DNA from: Devosia submarina
GTDB taxonomy: Bacteria; Pseudomonadota; Alphaproteobacteria; Rhizobiales; Devosiaceae
Length of the DNA: 64,000 nucleotides
Assembly: GCF_003056345.1 (NCBI RefSeq)
Contig: NZ_PYWB01000010.1
Location: 1 to 64,000, forward strand
Direction of reading: 5' to 3'
The translations under genes were made by a program, and so were the position numbers. Positions 7,548-15,659 of the stretch are shown here, piece after piece. Every line of letters begins with the position of its first letter. Positions within the stretch are counted from its first letter, which is position 1. Under the pieces are notes generated by a model. The model searched no databases, was not told the DNA's origin, and was given only the letters and a program-made list of their open reading frames with translations.

Positions 7548-7575
7548 GCAAACCAGACCGGCAGTGCTGGTTTGC
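7548..7575. terminator. Perfect inverted repeat between convergent genes
   Basis: A 9-bp perfect stem, GCAAACCAG and CTGGTTTGC, with a 10-base loop. It lies between the converging Panacea-partner and ART-like genes, where a shared terminator is expected. There is no clear T-run on either side, so termination is only suggested. Confidence 0.4.
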
Positions 7576-7610
7576 ATAAAGATCTTCATAGTTTAACGTT
7601 TTGGATCAGA

Positions 7611-8204
7611 CTACGTATCAGGTGCAGTAAACTCAGCGCTGTGTTTGACACGTGCCAAGACAAGGATCTCTCCAAGCTTCCTCCGATCAACAATGTATTC
7701 ACCCTCGTTGATCCCGGGGACTATCAGCCCGGGTGCCGAGATAATTGCTTCAGTTGGAGCAAACGTTCCTAGAACGACCATTCCACCGTCGTTGCGGTCG
7801 GCTCGCACACTTGCGTAACTTTCGGCCACAGAACGTTGTGCCGACCATGACATACCATAAGTACGACGCTGGCGATTTCCGGCGGTTTCACCTCTAAATA
7901 GCTGCACCGGCTCGCCTTGGTAGGGCGGCAAAAGAGTGCGCAGTCCACCGATCAGTATAAGGTCCGAGGCTACTTGGGACCGCATCGTGTCGCCATGAGT
8001 GAGCCAGAACTTCAGGAAACTCGTCCGGATGTCAGGGGAGACTGACTGTAGTCGTGCACACGCCTTCATAGCTGGCTCTAAAAGCCAAGCATTGGCAACT
8101 TCTACAAAGGCTGACTCAAACGCAGCGGCGTCGCTATGGTTGATGGCCTCCACAAGCGTCACAACCTTCGACCACTCTTCGTGCCTATCGTCCAAAAGAG
8201 ACAT
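7611..8204 (-). CDS. Protein with ADP-ribosyltransferase-like motifs (unrecognised)
   Basis: A 197-residue soluble protein. The first 95 residues are helical and unrecognised. The C-terminal half shows spaced motifs like those of R-S-E class ADP-ribosyltransferase folds: L-F-R-G-E with Arg104, S-W-S at 119 to 121 followed by A-E-S-Y-A, and E-Y-I-V-D with Glu169. Spacing and order fit an ART-type NAD-binding core, but the fold is inferred, not shown. It lies 64 bases downstream of the mrr-like gene on the same strand and may share its message. A GGGGAAA ribosome binding site precedes the ATG. It could be an effector or toxin of the defence block. Confidence 0.6.
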   Translation of the reverse strand: MSLLDDRHEEWSKVVTLVEAINHSDAAAFESAFVEVANAWLLEPAMKACARLQSVSPDIRTSFLKFWLTHGDTMRSQVASDLILIGGLRTLLPPYQGEPVQLFRGETAGNRQRRTYGMSWSAQRSVAESYASVRADRNDGGMVVLGTFAPTEAIISAPGLIVPGINEGEYIVDRRKLGEILVLARVKHSAEFTAPDT

Positions 8205-8268
8205 CTGTTTTCCCCGACGCTTTTCGACCTAGTGGTCCTCCGACAAGCTTCAACACCGCCGAGCGCAC

Positions 8269-9192
8269 TCACTCGTCGAAGAAGAAGTCCTCATCCAGCC
8301 GCAGCACTTTGATCGTGCGACTTTCACGAACACCGACCCCATGCTCAATGAGCAACTCAGCTAAGCGTTCACCATCGAGTAAAACCACTCGCTGTGACAA
8401 ATGCCGGACGTAATCTATCGCATGGCTGCTGAAGCTGGACGTGGTAACGAATACGCCCTTAGTTGCTCCCAAGCCGACAAGGCTGCCGACAAATCCCTGT
8501 ATTTCCGGCCTACCGACACTAATGTGAGGTGCATATCGTTTAGCTTGCACGTAGATGCGGCTAAGGCCAAGACGGTCTTCATCGACTACTCCATCTACCC
8601 CACCATCCCCGCTTTTGCCCAACTGCTGTGCCGCGCTTCCGTGGGTGCCCCCGTACCCCATCGCGACAAGTAGCTCCACGATAAGCTGCTCGAAGAAGGA
8701 AGGGCTTTGCGCAAGAATACGCTGCAAGAGGTCGGCCTTTAGTACGGCTCGCAGCATCCCATAAGCAGCGTCGATTTGCTCCTCAGGTGTGGTGAGAGAA
8801 GAGGCATCAACCGGAGACGGCCCTTGCCTGAGGTCCACACCTGCAAGCGCTTCGGAACCATAGAAGGACTGGAAGGCCGGATAGGTCTTCAAGATGTCGA
8901 CGTTGATTGTCCTAGGATTCGTCGCCAGCAGCTTGCGTCCAGCTTCGCTTGTGATGAAGCGTCCTCGACTTGGGGCATCAATTAGCCCCGCTTTGCTCAT
9001 ATAGAACTTGGCCCAGTGAATCCTGTTATGCAGGAGGCGCTGCTTGCCGCTGGGCAGCATCTCATCCCTTTCGGCTTCGGTGAGGCCGAGTTCATCAGCG
9101 ATGAGAATCGCCAGTTCTGGCACCCTTGTTTCTTTCTGAGATGCGTGGCGAAGGACCGGCAACATCAATGATTGATAGTCTGGAATTGCCAA
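8269..9192 (-). CDS. mrr: Mrr-type restriction endonuclease (type IV)
   Basis: A 307-residue protein, the usual Mrr length. Residues 1 to 90 form the Mrr N-terminal winged-helix domain (M-A-I-P-D-Y-Q-S-L-M-L-P-V-L, later R-G-R-F-I-T-S-E-A-G). The C-terminal domain has the PD-(D/E)xK restriction core: F-E-Q-L-I-V-E-L-L-V-A-M-G-Y-G, G-D-G-G-V-D-G-V-V and I-Y-V-Q-A-K-R-Y. Mrr enzymes cut modified (methylated) foreign DNA. The start is TTG, backed by GGAGAGAG upstream. The gene begins 28 bases after the integrase stop on the same strand. Confidence 0.9.
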   Translation of the reverse strand: MAIPDYQSLMLPVLRHASQKETRVPELAILIADELGLTEAERDEMLPSGKQRLLHNRIHWAKFYMSKAGLIDAPSRGRFITSEAGRKLLATNPRTINVDILKTYPAFQSFYGSEALAGVDLRQGPSPVDASSLTTPEEQIDAAYGMLRAVLKADLLQRILAQSPSFFEQLIVELLVAMGYGGTHGSAAQQLGKSGDGGVDGVVDEDRLGLSRIYVQAKRYAPHISVGRPEIQGFVGSLVGLGATKGVFVTTSSFSSHAIDYVRHLSQRVVLLDGERLAELLIEHGVGVRESRTIKVLRLDEDFFFDE

Positions 9193-9219
9193 AAGGCTCT
9201 CTCCAACGGCCTGTGTGTG

Positions 9220-10455
9220 TCAGGCCAACAGTTCATCAGCCCAACGTTGCAGAGCAACTTGTTTCTCAGGCAAATAGCCGTAGTGCCGGTACGTGGCGGC
9301 GATGCCTGTGAGTTTATGCCCTAGGCAAAGTTCGATCACATGAGGTTCAATGCCCAGCCGTTCCATGTGGGTTGCCATTGAGCGTCGAAGGTCGTGTGTC
9401 ACCCAACTGATAGCCAAGCTTTGCTTCTGCATTGTGATCTGCTGATCTAGCTGTGTCTTGGCCTTGCTAAAGCCCGAAACTGGAACAAGCCCGCCCGTTG
9501 TAGAAAATAGGAATGGCCCGTTGTTTCCTTGCGGCAGCGAACGAACTATCGCTTGTGCTTGGGTGCTGAGCGGCACGACCTGTGGCTTTCTCGTCTTGTA
9601 CTGTTCGGCAGGTACTTCCAATATTGTGCTCTCAGCCTTGAGCCAGTCCACGCGGGCATTGGCCCATTCTGAGCGCCGGCTTCCGGTAAGCATGAGAAGC
9701 TTGAATAGGTGTCCCCATGGATGGGCCAATGCAGTGGCTGCAGACCATATTTGTCGTAACTCCTCCATCTGTAGTACCCGGTCTCTTGGAGTTTGCCGGT
9801 CTCGGTTGCGGACATCTGCTAGAGGATTGCTTGGCAACAGGTCCACTTCAACACCGAACTGGAACATCGCCCGTGTCCACTTGCGGACCTCCGCAGCCGA
9901 GCCTTTGCCCCCGCGCGTCTGCATTGTTTCCCTACCTTTAGGCGTGAGCACGGGCATCTCCTTGGAAGTGCGCACCTCCTCCAACAGAGCAAGAAACTCA
10001 CTGCGATTGACATTGGCAAGGCCAACATCGGCCCACCGGGATAAGACATGGCGCTCTAGCAGCTTCACCACGTTTGGACCGGAGCTTATGTTCCTCTCAA
10101 GGTGCTCGACACGATATCGCTCGAAGAGAGCTGAGACGGTGCGTGCTGATGGTTCCAGTTTCGGCGCGGCTGCATCTATACCAGAACGCGCCAGCCGCTT
10201 AGTTTCACTTGCGATTGCCCGAGCCTCAGCAAGGCTAATCGTTGGGTACTCTCCTAGCTGTAAGCGCCTTTTTGGGCCTGCCAGCGAGGTCTTCCGCGCC
10301 CCGCCTCCAGAGCCACTCCCATGAACCCGATAGCTGAGACTCCAACTTAGCTTGCCTGATTGCGACACACGGAGAACAAGGCCGTCCCTATCTGGCAGGT
10401 CAAAGCGACTGCCGGTTGCCTTTATGCCCCTGATCTTCGTGTCGGTGAGTGCCAT
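9220..10455 (-). CDS. Tyrosine site-specific integrase (P4/CP4-57 type)
   Basis: A 411-residue integrase that inserts and excises the island. Domains in order: an N-terminal arm-binding domain of the DUF4102 type (A-L-T-D-T-K-I-R-G-I-K, L-V-L-R-V-S-Q-S-G), a SAM-like core-binding domain, and a C-terminal catalytic domain with T-G-S-R-R-S-E-W (first Arg), T-H-D-L-R-R-S-M-A-T-H (His-x-x-Arg) and G-H-K-L-T-G-I-A-A-T-Y-R-H-Y (His and nucleophile Tyr). The ATG at 10455 is chosen because the family begins M-A-L-T-D; a longer frame from 10551 has no homologous content. It starts about 150 bases from the tRNA-Gly fragment, as expected for an int-att module. Confidence 0.95.
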   Translation of the reverse strand: MALTDTKIRGIKATGSRFDLPDRDGLVLRVSQSGKLSWSLSYRVHGSGSGGGARKTSLAGPKRRLQLGEYPTISLAEARAIASETKRLARSGIDAAAPKLEPSARTVSALFERYRVEHLERNISSGPNVVKLLERHVLSRWADVGLANVNRSEFLALLEEVRTSKEMPVLTPKGRETMQTRGGKGSAAEVRKWTRAMFQFGVEVDLLPSNPLADVRNRDRQTPRDRVLQMEELRQIWSAATALAHPWGHLFKLLMLTGSRRSEWANARVDWLKAESTILEVPAEQYKTRKPQVVPLSTQAQAIVRSLPQGNNGPFLFSTTGGLVPVSGFSKAKTQLDQQITMQKQSLAISWVTHDLRRSMATHMERLGIEPHVIELCLGHKLTGIAATYRHYGYLPEKQVALQRWADELLA

Positions 10456-10601
10456 TGTTGTGCTTCGTTTGGGGGCCGCTTGGGGGCCGATTTCGTCTGA
10501 TTTCGCGCGAACGATAGCAGACAGCGGCGAACCAACAAAGAAAATAATCAAGTCATTCCAGAGAGTTAAAGAGCATCAGCGAACACTGGCGAACACTATG
10601 C

Positions 10602-10652
10602 ATAACCTTGCCAAGGTTAGGGTCGTGGGTTCGAATCCCATCGCCCGCTCCA
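10602..10652 (+). other. attachment site: 3' fragment of tRNA-Gly(GCC)
   Basis: These 51 bases contain the anticodon arm (stem TAACC/GGTTA, anticodon GCC), the variable bases, the T arm with TTCGAAT loop, and the 3' acceptor strand CGCCCGC plus T and CCA of a tRNA-Gly. The upstream bases do not form the 5' acceptor strand or D arm (only GCA just before is compatible), so this is not a complete tRNA gene. Such a fragment beside an integrase marks an attachment-site copy created by integration. Confidence 0.85.
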
Positions 10653-10680
10653 ATCTTCCCGAAAGGGAAAGCAACAAAGT

Positions 10681-10709
10681 GCCGGGCCTTGTGCCCGGCC
10701 TTTTGCTTT
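10681..10709 (+). terminator. Terminator downstream of the tRNA-Gly fragment
   Basis: Stem GCCGGGC (10681 to 10687), loop CTTGT, stem GCCCGGC (10693 to 10699), followed by CTTTTGCTTT. It would have ended transcription of the tRNA-Gly gene before the island separated the tRNA's 5' half from it. Confidence 0.75.
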
Positions 10710-10747
10710 GTGCTGGGCTTTTGGAGGCTGATGGCCTAAGAAGACCC

Positions 10748-11206
10748 ATGAACATTCCAGATCCAAAAACATTCACCGATCCTGAAAAACTGCGCAAGCT
10801 GATGGCCAATGCTGTCCGCCTTGGCTATCCGGACCTTGCTTTCGAGTGCCAGTTGCGCATCGCAGAGATTGCCGGAGCCTCCTACAAGAATGCTGTCGAG
10901 CGTGCCTTCTGGACCAGCCTCACGGCAGCCGAAGAATTCCGCACCGCCGACAATGGCCGGTCCACCCGCTTGTTGAAAATACGCGCAAAGCACAAGCGCG
11001 TGGGCGCCCAGAAGGTGCTAGCTGACCTGATGATGGAAGACGGCTTAAGCGACGGGTTCGACAAATTCGTGGAGCATGGCCGCAGCGATCTGACCGGTGA
11101 GGCCATCGTCCTGCAGCATGAAGAGCAGTTCAGCGTTGACGTGGTCAATGCCGCCCGCAAGAAGCTGCTAGACCGCGGCGTCGCCATGGCGCAAGCAATG
11201 GCTTGA
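10748..11206 (+). CDS. Hypothetical protein, 152 aa
   Basis: A 152-residue helical, charged protein beginning M-N-I-P-D-P-K-T-F-T-D-P-E-K-L. The C-terminal half (V-L-A-D-L-M-M-E-D-G-L-S-D-G-F-D-K-F-V) has the look of a small regulatory or structural protein, with no signal peptide or membrane span. The longer frame to 10352 runs through the tRNA fragment and integrase promoter and is not coding, so the ATG at 10748 is used. First chromosomal gene right of the island. I do not recognise a named family. Confidence 0.65.
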   Translation: MNIPDPKTFTDPEKLRKLMANAVRLGYPDLAFECQLRIAEIAGASYKNAVERAFWTSLTAAEEFRTADNGRSTRLLKIRAKHKRVGAQKVLADLMMEDGLSDGFDKFVEHGRSDLTGEAIVLQHEEQFSVDVVNAARKKLLDRGVAMAQAMA

Positions 11207-11311
11207 CCAAGCCCTTAGGGTGCAAGCGCCCCAAAATACCCTTGATTGGGTCCAATTGGGGACTCGTTTAGGCCGCTAAAGGGGTGATCACGTTTTCAAC
11301 GAGGTCGCCCT

Positions 11312-12367
11312 ATGACCGATCTGCACTTCGACACAATTCCGGCACCCCTAACCACGCTTCAGCCAGCTGGCGATTCGTCCGCCGGCGGCGCTCCGGCGCA
11401 GCTGGATGCCGATATGAAGCATGTGCTCGATGTCTTGGGCGAACTCGGCGCCCGTCCTCTTGAATATTCAACGCCGTCCATGGCCCGCCGTCAGCCTCGC
11501 CTCGCAGATGCCGTTGCATCAATCATATCGCGCCAGAACCGCTCGGCGGCCGAAGATGGCGTTGCCGCTGAAGAGTTCGTAATTCCCAACGGCGATGTGG
11601 AGCCTCTCGGCGCGCGCCTTTATCGCCCACTTGGCTTGCTGAGCCGCCTCAATCCGATGGTCCTGTATTTCCACGGCGGCGGGTTTGTAACCGGCGATCT
11701 CGACAGCCACGATACTTCGGCACGCGCCATTGCGCGGCGAACCGGGGCAATCGTTGTGTCTATCGCGTATCGCCTTGCTCCCGAGCATCGCTTCCCGGCA
11801 GCTCACGAGGATAGTTGGACTGTCTGGACCTGGCTCCTGGAGCAGGCGCATGAACTGGGCGGCGATCCCCGGCGGATCGCTGTTGCCGGCGAGGACGCTG
11901 GCGCCAATCTGGCTGCCAACATTGCCATCCGCGCACGCAACGAAAGAACAACGCGGCCAATCCACCAGGGCTTGATCCACCCCATGGCGGGCAGTGATTG
12001 GACACGAGAGTCCTACGGGCAATTTCAGCGTGCTCGCCCGATCGGCCTGGCAGCCATGCGTTGGCGCTACCGGCAATTGCTGGAGCAGGAGGGCGAAATC
12101 AACGATCCGCGCGTCGATCTTCTGGCGCAAGACAGTTTGCGCAATCTGGCGCCCGCAACCATTATTCTCGCTGAAGCCGACCCCCTGCGCTCGGAGGGCG
12201 AAGCCTTGGCCCAGGCGTTTGTGGACAGTGGTACCCCGGTTGAATGCCGGACCTATGCTGGCGTAACGCAGGGCTTTTTCGGCTTGGGGCAGCTGGTCAC
12301 CAAGGCGCTATTTGCCCAGACCGATCTTGCCCAGGCGCTTGGCAGAGCCTTCGCCCCTTCAAGCTAA
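11312..12367 (+). CDS. Alpha/beta hydrolase (HSL lipase-like) homologue lacking catalytic Ser and His
   Basis: A 351-residue member of the hormone-sensitive-lipase-like alpha/beta hydrolase family. The oxyanion motif H-G-G-G-F-V-T-G-D is intact (residues 121 to 129). The nucleophile elbow, normally G-D-S-A-G, reads G-E-D-A-G with Asp195 where Ser should be. The A-E-A-D-P-L-R acid motif is kept (Asp290), but the usual final His (in P-x-x-x-H-G-F) is Gln320 (A-G-V-T-Q-G-F-F). It is therefore likely inactive as an esterase, or acts by other chemistry. GAGGT lies 7 bases before the ATG. A hairpin downstream suggests it is monocistronic. Confidence 0.85.
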   Translation: MTDLHFDTIPAPLTTLQPAGDSSAGGAPAQLDADMKHVLDVLGELGARPLEYSTPSMARRQPRLADAVASIISRQNRSAAEDGVAAEEFVIPNGDVEPLGARLYRPLGLLSRLNPMVLYFHGGGFVTGDLDSHDTSARAIARRTGAIVVSIAYRLAPEHRFPAAHEDSWTVWTWLLEQAHELGGDPRRIAVAGEDAGANLAANIAIRARNERTTRPIHQGLIHPMAGSDWTRESYGQFQRARPIGLAAMRWRYRQLLEQEGEINDPRVDLLAQDSLRNLAPATIILAEADPLRSEGEALAQAFVDSGTPVECRTYAGVTQGFFGLGQLVTKALFAQTDLAQALGRAFAPSS

Positions 12368-12415
12368 GGCTAGCCTGTACGGCTAGGCGCAGGCGAATCA
12401 GCGATATTGCCCCAT

Positions 12416-12455
12416 GGGCCTGCTCTTGTTATGAGCGGGCCCATCGGTTTGCCTT
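12416..12455 (+). terminator. Terminator after the hydrolase-like gene
   Basis: Ten-bp stem GGGCCTGCTC (12416 to 12425) with GAGCGGGCCC (12433 to 12442), one G-U pair and a 7-base loop. A moderately T-rich stretch (TCGGTTTGCCTTTTC) follows. Confidence 0.6.
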
Positions 12456-12561
12456 TTCAGTGACCCCGGACCCTTGCGGGTCGTGGGGTCGGTTGCCATC
12501 TAGGGGCAAGGTTTTCCGCTGGGCGCGCGTGACGCGACTGGCCGGTACGGAGAAAATTTCA

Positions 12562-13689
12562 TTGTCCAAACGGGATTTCTATGAGGTGCTCGGCGTCAGC
12601 AAGGGCGCTGATGAAGCATCGCTCAAGAGCGCCTATCGCAAGCTTGCCATGCAGTTTCACCCCGACCGCAACCCCGGCAATACGGAGGCGGAGGCCAAGT
12701 TTAAGGAAATCAACGAGGCCTACGACACCCTCAAGGACGCACAAAAGCGCGCCGCCTATGACCGCTTCGGCCATGCCGCCTTTGAAAATGGCGGGCGCGG
12801 CGGGGCAGGGGGCTTTGGCCCTGAGTTTTCCTCATCGATGTCCGATATCTTTGAAGATATTTTCGGCGATTTTATGGGCGGGCAACGCCGCGGTGGTGGC
12901 TCGTCCAAGCTGCGCGGCAGCGATCTGCGCTACAATCTTGAAATTAGCCTTGAAGAAAGCTTCGAAGGCCGCACGGTCGAAATCGACGTGCCAACGCTTG
13001 TCGGTTGCACCACCTGCGACGGCTCGGGCGCCAAACCCGGCACGGGCACCCACACCTGCCGGCAATGTAACGGCCATGGCAAGGTTCGGGCCGCCCAGGG
13101 CTTTTTCACCATCGAGCGCACCTGCCCGGTTTGCCAGGGGCGCGGTCAGATGATGGACCAGCCCTGCACCGATTGCGGTGGCCAGGGCCGCCGTCAGGAA
13201 CACCGCAAGCTATCGGTCGATATCCCAAAAGGCATCGAGGACGGCACTCGCATCCGTCTTGCCAATGAAGGCGAAGCCGGCGTTCGGGGTGGCCCTCCCG
13301 GGGATCTCTATATTTTCATCTCCATCCGCCCGCACGATCTGTTCCAGCGTGACGGTGCCGACCTTTATGCACGCGTGCCCATCGCCATGACGACGGCGGC
13401 CCTGGGTGGGGAATTCGAAGTGCCAACGCTTGATGGTGCTCGCGCCAAGGTCAAGGTTGCCGCCGGCACCCAGCCTGGCCAGCGCGTTCGCCTTAAGGGC
13501 AAGGGCATGCCGGTGTTGCGTTCCAAGGATGTCGGCGATCTTTATGTCCAGCTCGACATCGAGACTCCCCAGGCCCTTAGCCGCCGGCAGCGCGAACTGC
13601 TTGAGGAATTCGCGCGCCTCGAAACCGAAGAAACCAGCCCCACATCGGGCGGGTTCTTCGACAAGCTCAAGAAGATGTTTGAAGCTTAA
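12562..13689 (+). CDS. dnaJ: Chaperone DnaJ (Hsp40)
   Basis: A 375-residue DnaJ. The J domain fills residues 2 to 70 with the H-P-D tripeptide at 33 to 35. A glycine/phenylalanine-rich linker follows ([13 protein letters not shown]). The zinc-binding region has four C-x-x-C-x-G-x-G repeats ([32 protein letters not shown]), then the two substrate-binding domains. DnaJ loads substrates on DnaK and stimulates its ATPase. The start is TTG at 12562, with GGAG 9 bases ahead; the upstream extension is not homologous. dnaK is not adjacent, unlike in many bacteria, so this may be a standalone copy. Confidence 0.92.
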   Translation: MSKRDFYEVLGVSKGADEASLKSAYRKLAMQFHPDRNPGNTEAEAKFKEINEAYDTLKDAQKRAAYDRFGHAAFENGGRGGAGGFGPEFSSSMSDIFEDIFGDFMGGQRRGGGSSKLRGSDLRYNLEISLEESFEGRTVEIDVPTLVGCTTCDGSGAKPGTGTHTCRQCNGHGKVRAAQGFFTIERTCPVCQGRGQMMDQPCTDCGGQGRRQEHRKLSVDIPKGIEDGTRIRLANEGEAGVRGGPPGDLYIFISIRPHDLFQRDGADLYARVPIAMTTAALGGEFEVPTLDGARAKVKVAAGTQPGQRVRLKGKGMPVLRSKDVGDLYVQLDIETPQALSRRQRELLEEFARLETEETSPTSGGFFDKLKKMFEA

Positions 13690-13761
13690 GCGTGTAGGAA
13701 GTGGCTCCACTGGAGCAGCTTTCGACCCTTTTTGGGACACGTTCTATCCCACTCTCGATGT

Positions 13762-13850
13762 CGCCCCGGGCTCGACCCGGGGCCCATCCTGAGATCTCGA
13801 GATGCATTCCAGGAGCAAGTCCTGGAATAACGGGGTTTGTTGCTGTAAAG
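13762..13850. repeat. Palindromic intergenic repeat between dnaJ and miaB
   Basis: Contains a strong palindrome (CCCCGGGCTCGACCCGGGG, at about 13,768) followed by a second short inverted pair (CCAGGA...TCCTGG near 13,807 to 13,828). This type of G+C-rich dyad recurs dispersed in alphaproteobacterial genomes. It lies between convergent genes and may also act as a terminator or mRNA-stabilising element. Confidence 0.5.
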
Positions 13851-13865
13851 CCCGAGAAACAGCTC

Positions 13866-15260
13866 TTACGCCGCCGCCGCGACCTTTAACTGCCCCACCA
13901 GCGAATTGGTGCTGGTTCCCACGACCTCCACCTGATGGATCCCCCCGATCAGCTCGGTCCCACCTGGCAGATGCACCGCCTGCAAATACGGCGAACGGCC
14001 ACCCACCTGGCCGGGCATGCGCCCCGGCCGTTCGATTAGCACTGGCAGGGTCTTGCCCACGCATGAAGCGTGGAATGCCGTCGTTTGCCGGTTCACCAGT
14101 TCCTGAAGTCGGTAAAGCCGCTCGGTCTTGACCTCCTCGGCAATCTGGTCTGGCAGGTTTGCGCCTGGTGTACCCGGGCGGGTCGAGTATTTGAATGAAT
14201 AGGCCGAGGCATAGCCCACATCGGCGATGATGCGCAGCGTGTCCTCGAAATCCTGGTCCGTTTCGCCGGGGAAGCCGACAATGAAATCCCCCGACAGCGC
14301 CATGTCGGGACGCGCTGTCTTTATGCGCTCGATCAGCCGCATGTATTCGGCCGCAGTGTGGCGCCGGTTCATGGCCTTCAGGATGCTGTCTGAGCCCGAC
14401 TGCACCGGCAGGTGCAGATAAGGCATCAGGATATCGAGATCGCGATGGGCAGCGATCAAAGCATCATCCATGTCGCGCGGATGGCTCGTGGTATAGCGCA
14501 GCCGCTCCAGCCCAGCGATTTCTGCCAGCCGATAAGCCAGTTCGCCCAGCCCAACCGGGCGACCATTGTCATCGCCGTGATAAGCGTTGACGTTCTGCCC
14601 CAGTAGCGTGATCTCCTTGACGCCGGCGTCCACCAGCGCCCGCGCTTCTGCCAGAACTTGTGCTACGGGGCGCGATACTTCGGCGCCCCGCGTGTAGGGC
14701 ACCACGCAGAACGAGCAGAACTTGTCGCAGCCCTCCTGCACAGTCAAAAAAGCTGTCAGACCGCGCTTGATGGTCACTTCTTTTTGGGGCAGCGGCAGGT
14801 GCTCGAACTTGTCTTCTTCGGGGAAGTCCGTGTCGATCACGGCTTGCTTGAGGGAAGGGTGCATATGCCGCTGTGCCTCGGCCCGCGCCAGCATATCGGG
14901 CAGGCGGTGGTATGCCTGCGGCCCGAACACCATGTCGACTACGGGCGCGCGGCGAGCAATCTCCTCGCCCTCGGCCTGAGCCACGCAACCGGCCACTCCG
15001 ATCATCATGTCGCTGCCCATGGCGCGCCGCTCGGTCTGCAGCTCCTTGAGCCGGCCCAGCTCGGAGAACACCTTTTCCGAGGCTTTCTCGCGGATATGGC
15101 AGGTATTGAGCAGCACCAAATCCGCCTGCGCAATGTCCAGCGTTGGCTCATAGCCATGGGGCGCCAGGGCATCGCCCATGCGGTCGCTGTCATAAACATT
15201 CATCTGACAGCCATAGGTCTTGATGAAGAGCTTTTTGGTATTTGCGCGCGTCTCGGTCAT
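13866..15260 (-). CDS. miaB: tRNA-2-methylthio-N6-dimethylallyladenosine synthase MiaB
   Basis: A 464-residue radical-SAM methylthiotransferase that adds a methylthio group to i6A37 in tRNAs that read UNN codons. The N-terminal UPF0004 domain carries cluster cysteines Cys18, Cys54 and Cys92 ([21 protein letters not shown]). The radical-SAM cluster is C-D-K-F-C-S-F-C (Cys178, 182, 185). A TRAM domain closes the protein (L-P-V-L-I-E-R, with G-R-S-P-Y). Length and motif order are normal for MiaB rather than MtaB or RimO. The usual phoH-ybeY neighbours are not here. Confidence 0.95.
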   Translation of the reverse strand: MTETRANTKKLFIKTYGCQMNVYDSDRMGDALAPHGYEPTLDIAQADLVLLNTCHIREKASEKVFSELGRLKELQTERRAMGSDMMIGVAGCVAQAEGEEIARRAPVVDMVFGPQAYHRLPDMLARAEAQRHMHPSLKQAVIDTDFPEEDKFEHLPLPQKEVTIKRGLTAFLTVQEGCDKFCSFCVVPYTRGAEVSRPVAQVLAEARALVDAGVKEITLLGQNVNAYHGDDNGRPVGLGELAYRLAEIAGLERLRYTTSHPRDMDDALIAAHRDLDILMPYLHLPVQSGSDSILKAMNRRHTAAEYMRLIERIKTARPDMALSGDFIVGFPGETDQDFEDTLRIIADVGYASAYSFKYSTRPGTPGANLPDQIAEEVKTERLYRLQELVNRQTTAFHASCVGKTLPVLIERPGRMPGQVGGRSPYLQAVHLPGGTELIGGIHQVEVVGTSTNSLVGQLKVAAAA

Positions 15261-15353
15261 TTCAGCTCTTTAGCAGAGGACGCGCCAAGACTCAAAGCCA
15301 GTGCAACCATGGCCGATGCTCGGGTGTTTCCCTCTCGAACAAGGGGAATTATC

Positions 15354-15545
15354 ATGACCGATACCAACAAGACCGACAAAGCCCCGGCAATGAAGGACGG
15401 CAAGAAGCCGGGTCCTGCAGAAGCCGTAGTGCAGGTCCGCGACGCCGGCAAGGACGCCCAGGCTGACAAGCCAAAAGACTGGGATAAACAGGACCAAGCC
15501 GTGGACGAGAGCTTCCCGGCAAGTGACCCTCCGTCCACCTACTAA
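15354..15545 (+). CDS. Small conserved protein with D-E-S-F-P-A-S-D-P-P motif, 63 aa
   Basis: A 63-residue highly charged, lysine- and aspartate-rich protein, almost certainly disordered for most of its length. It ends with A-V-D-E-S-F-P-A-S-D-P-P-S, a motif I know from a group of small unnamed alphaproteobacterial proteins. Starts at the ATG at 15354 behind AGGGGA. It is divergent from miaB and followed by the histidine kinase gene about 115 bases on. Function unknown. Confidence 0.7.
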   Translation: MTDTNKTDKAPAMKDGKKPGPAEAVVQVRDAGKDAQADKPKDWDKQDQAVDESFPASDPPSTY

Positions 15546-15659
15546 GCTTCACAAGGGGACGCCTAAACCTTTGTTGTTGCCCGAAACAGGCGAGTGAACC
15601 TATGCTGCGTCCGGGGAAGGGACGAGCAGGGCGCTCGCCCATGATTCCGTGCGGGCGGT

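Larger units (their letters stand above)
1..10652. mobile_element. Genomic (defence) island inserted at a tRNA-Gly gene, right-hand part
   Basis: The segment up to 10,652 differs from the rest: lower G+C, many short unrecognised genes, an IS end, a serine recombinase and a run of defence-type genes. It ends at a 3' fragment of tRNA-Gly(GCC) immediately beside a tyrosine integrase gene, the usual layout of an integrative element that used the tRNA 3' end as its attachment site. The 5' half of the tRNA is absent here, so the restored complete tRNA should lie at the other end, outside the window. The left boundary is therefore not visible, and the part left of about 4,200 could belong to an older or separate insertion. 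Confidence 0.8.

Noticed and set aside
9458..10324. 288-residue plus-strand frame opposite the integrase
   Set aside because: Exact antisense of a gene with clear catalytic motifs; arginine- and serine-rich, typical of a shadow frame.
10602..10652. Complete tRNA-Gly gene
   Set aside because: The 5' acceptor strand and D arm are absent, so it cannot fold into a full tRNA.
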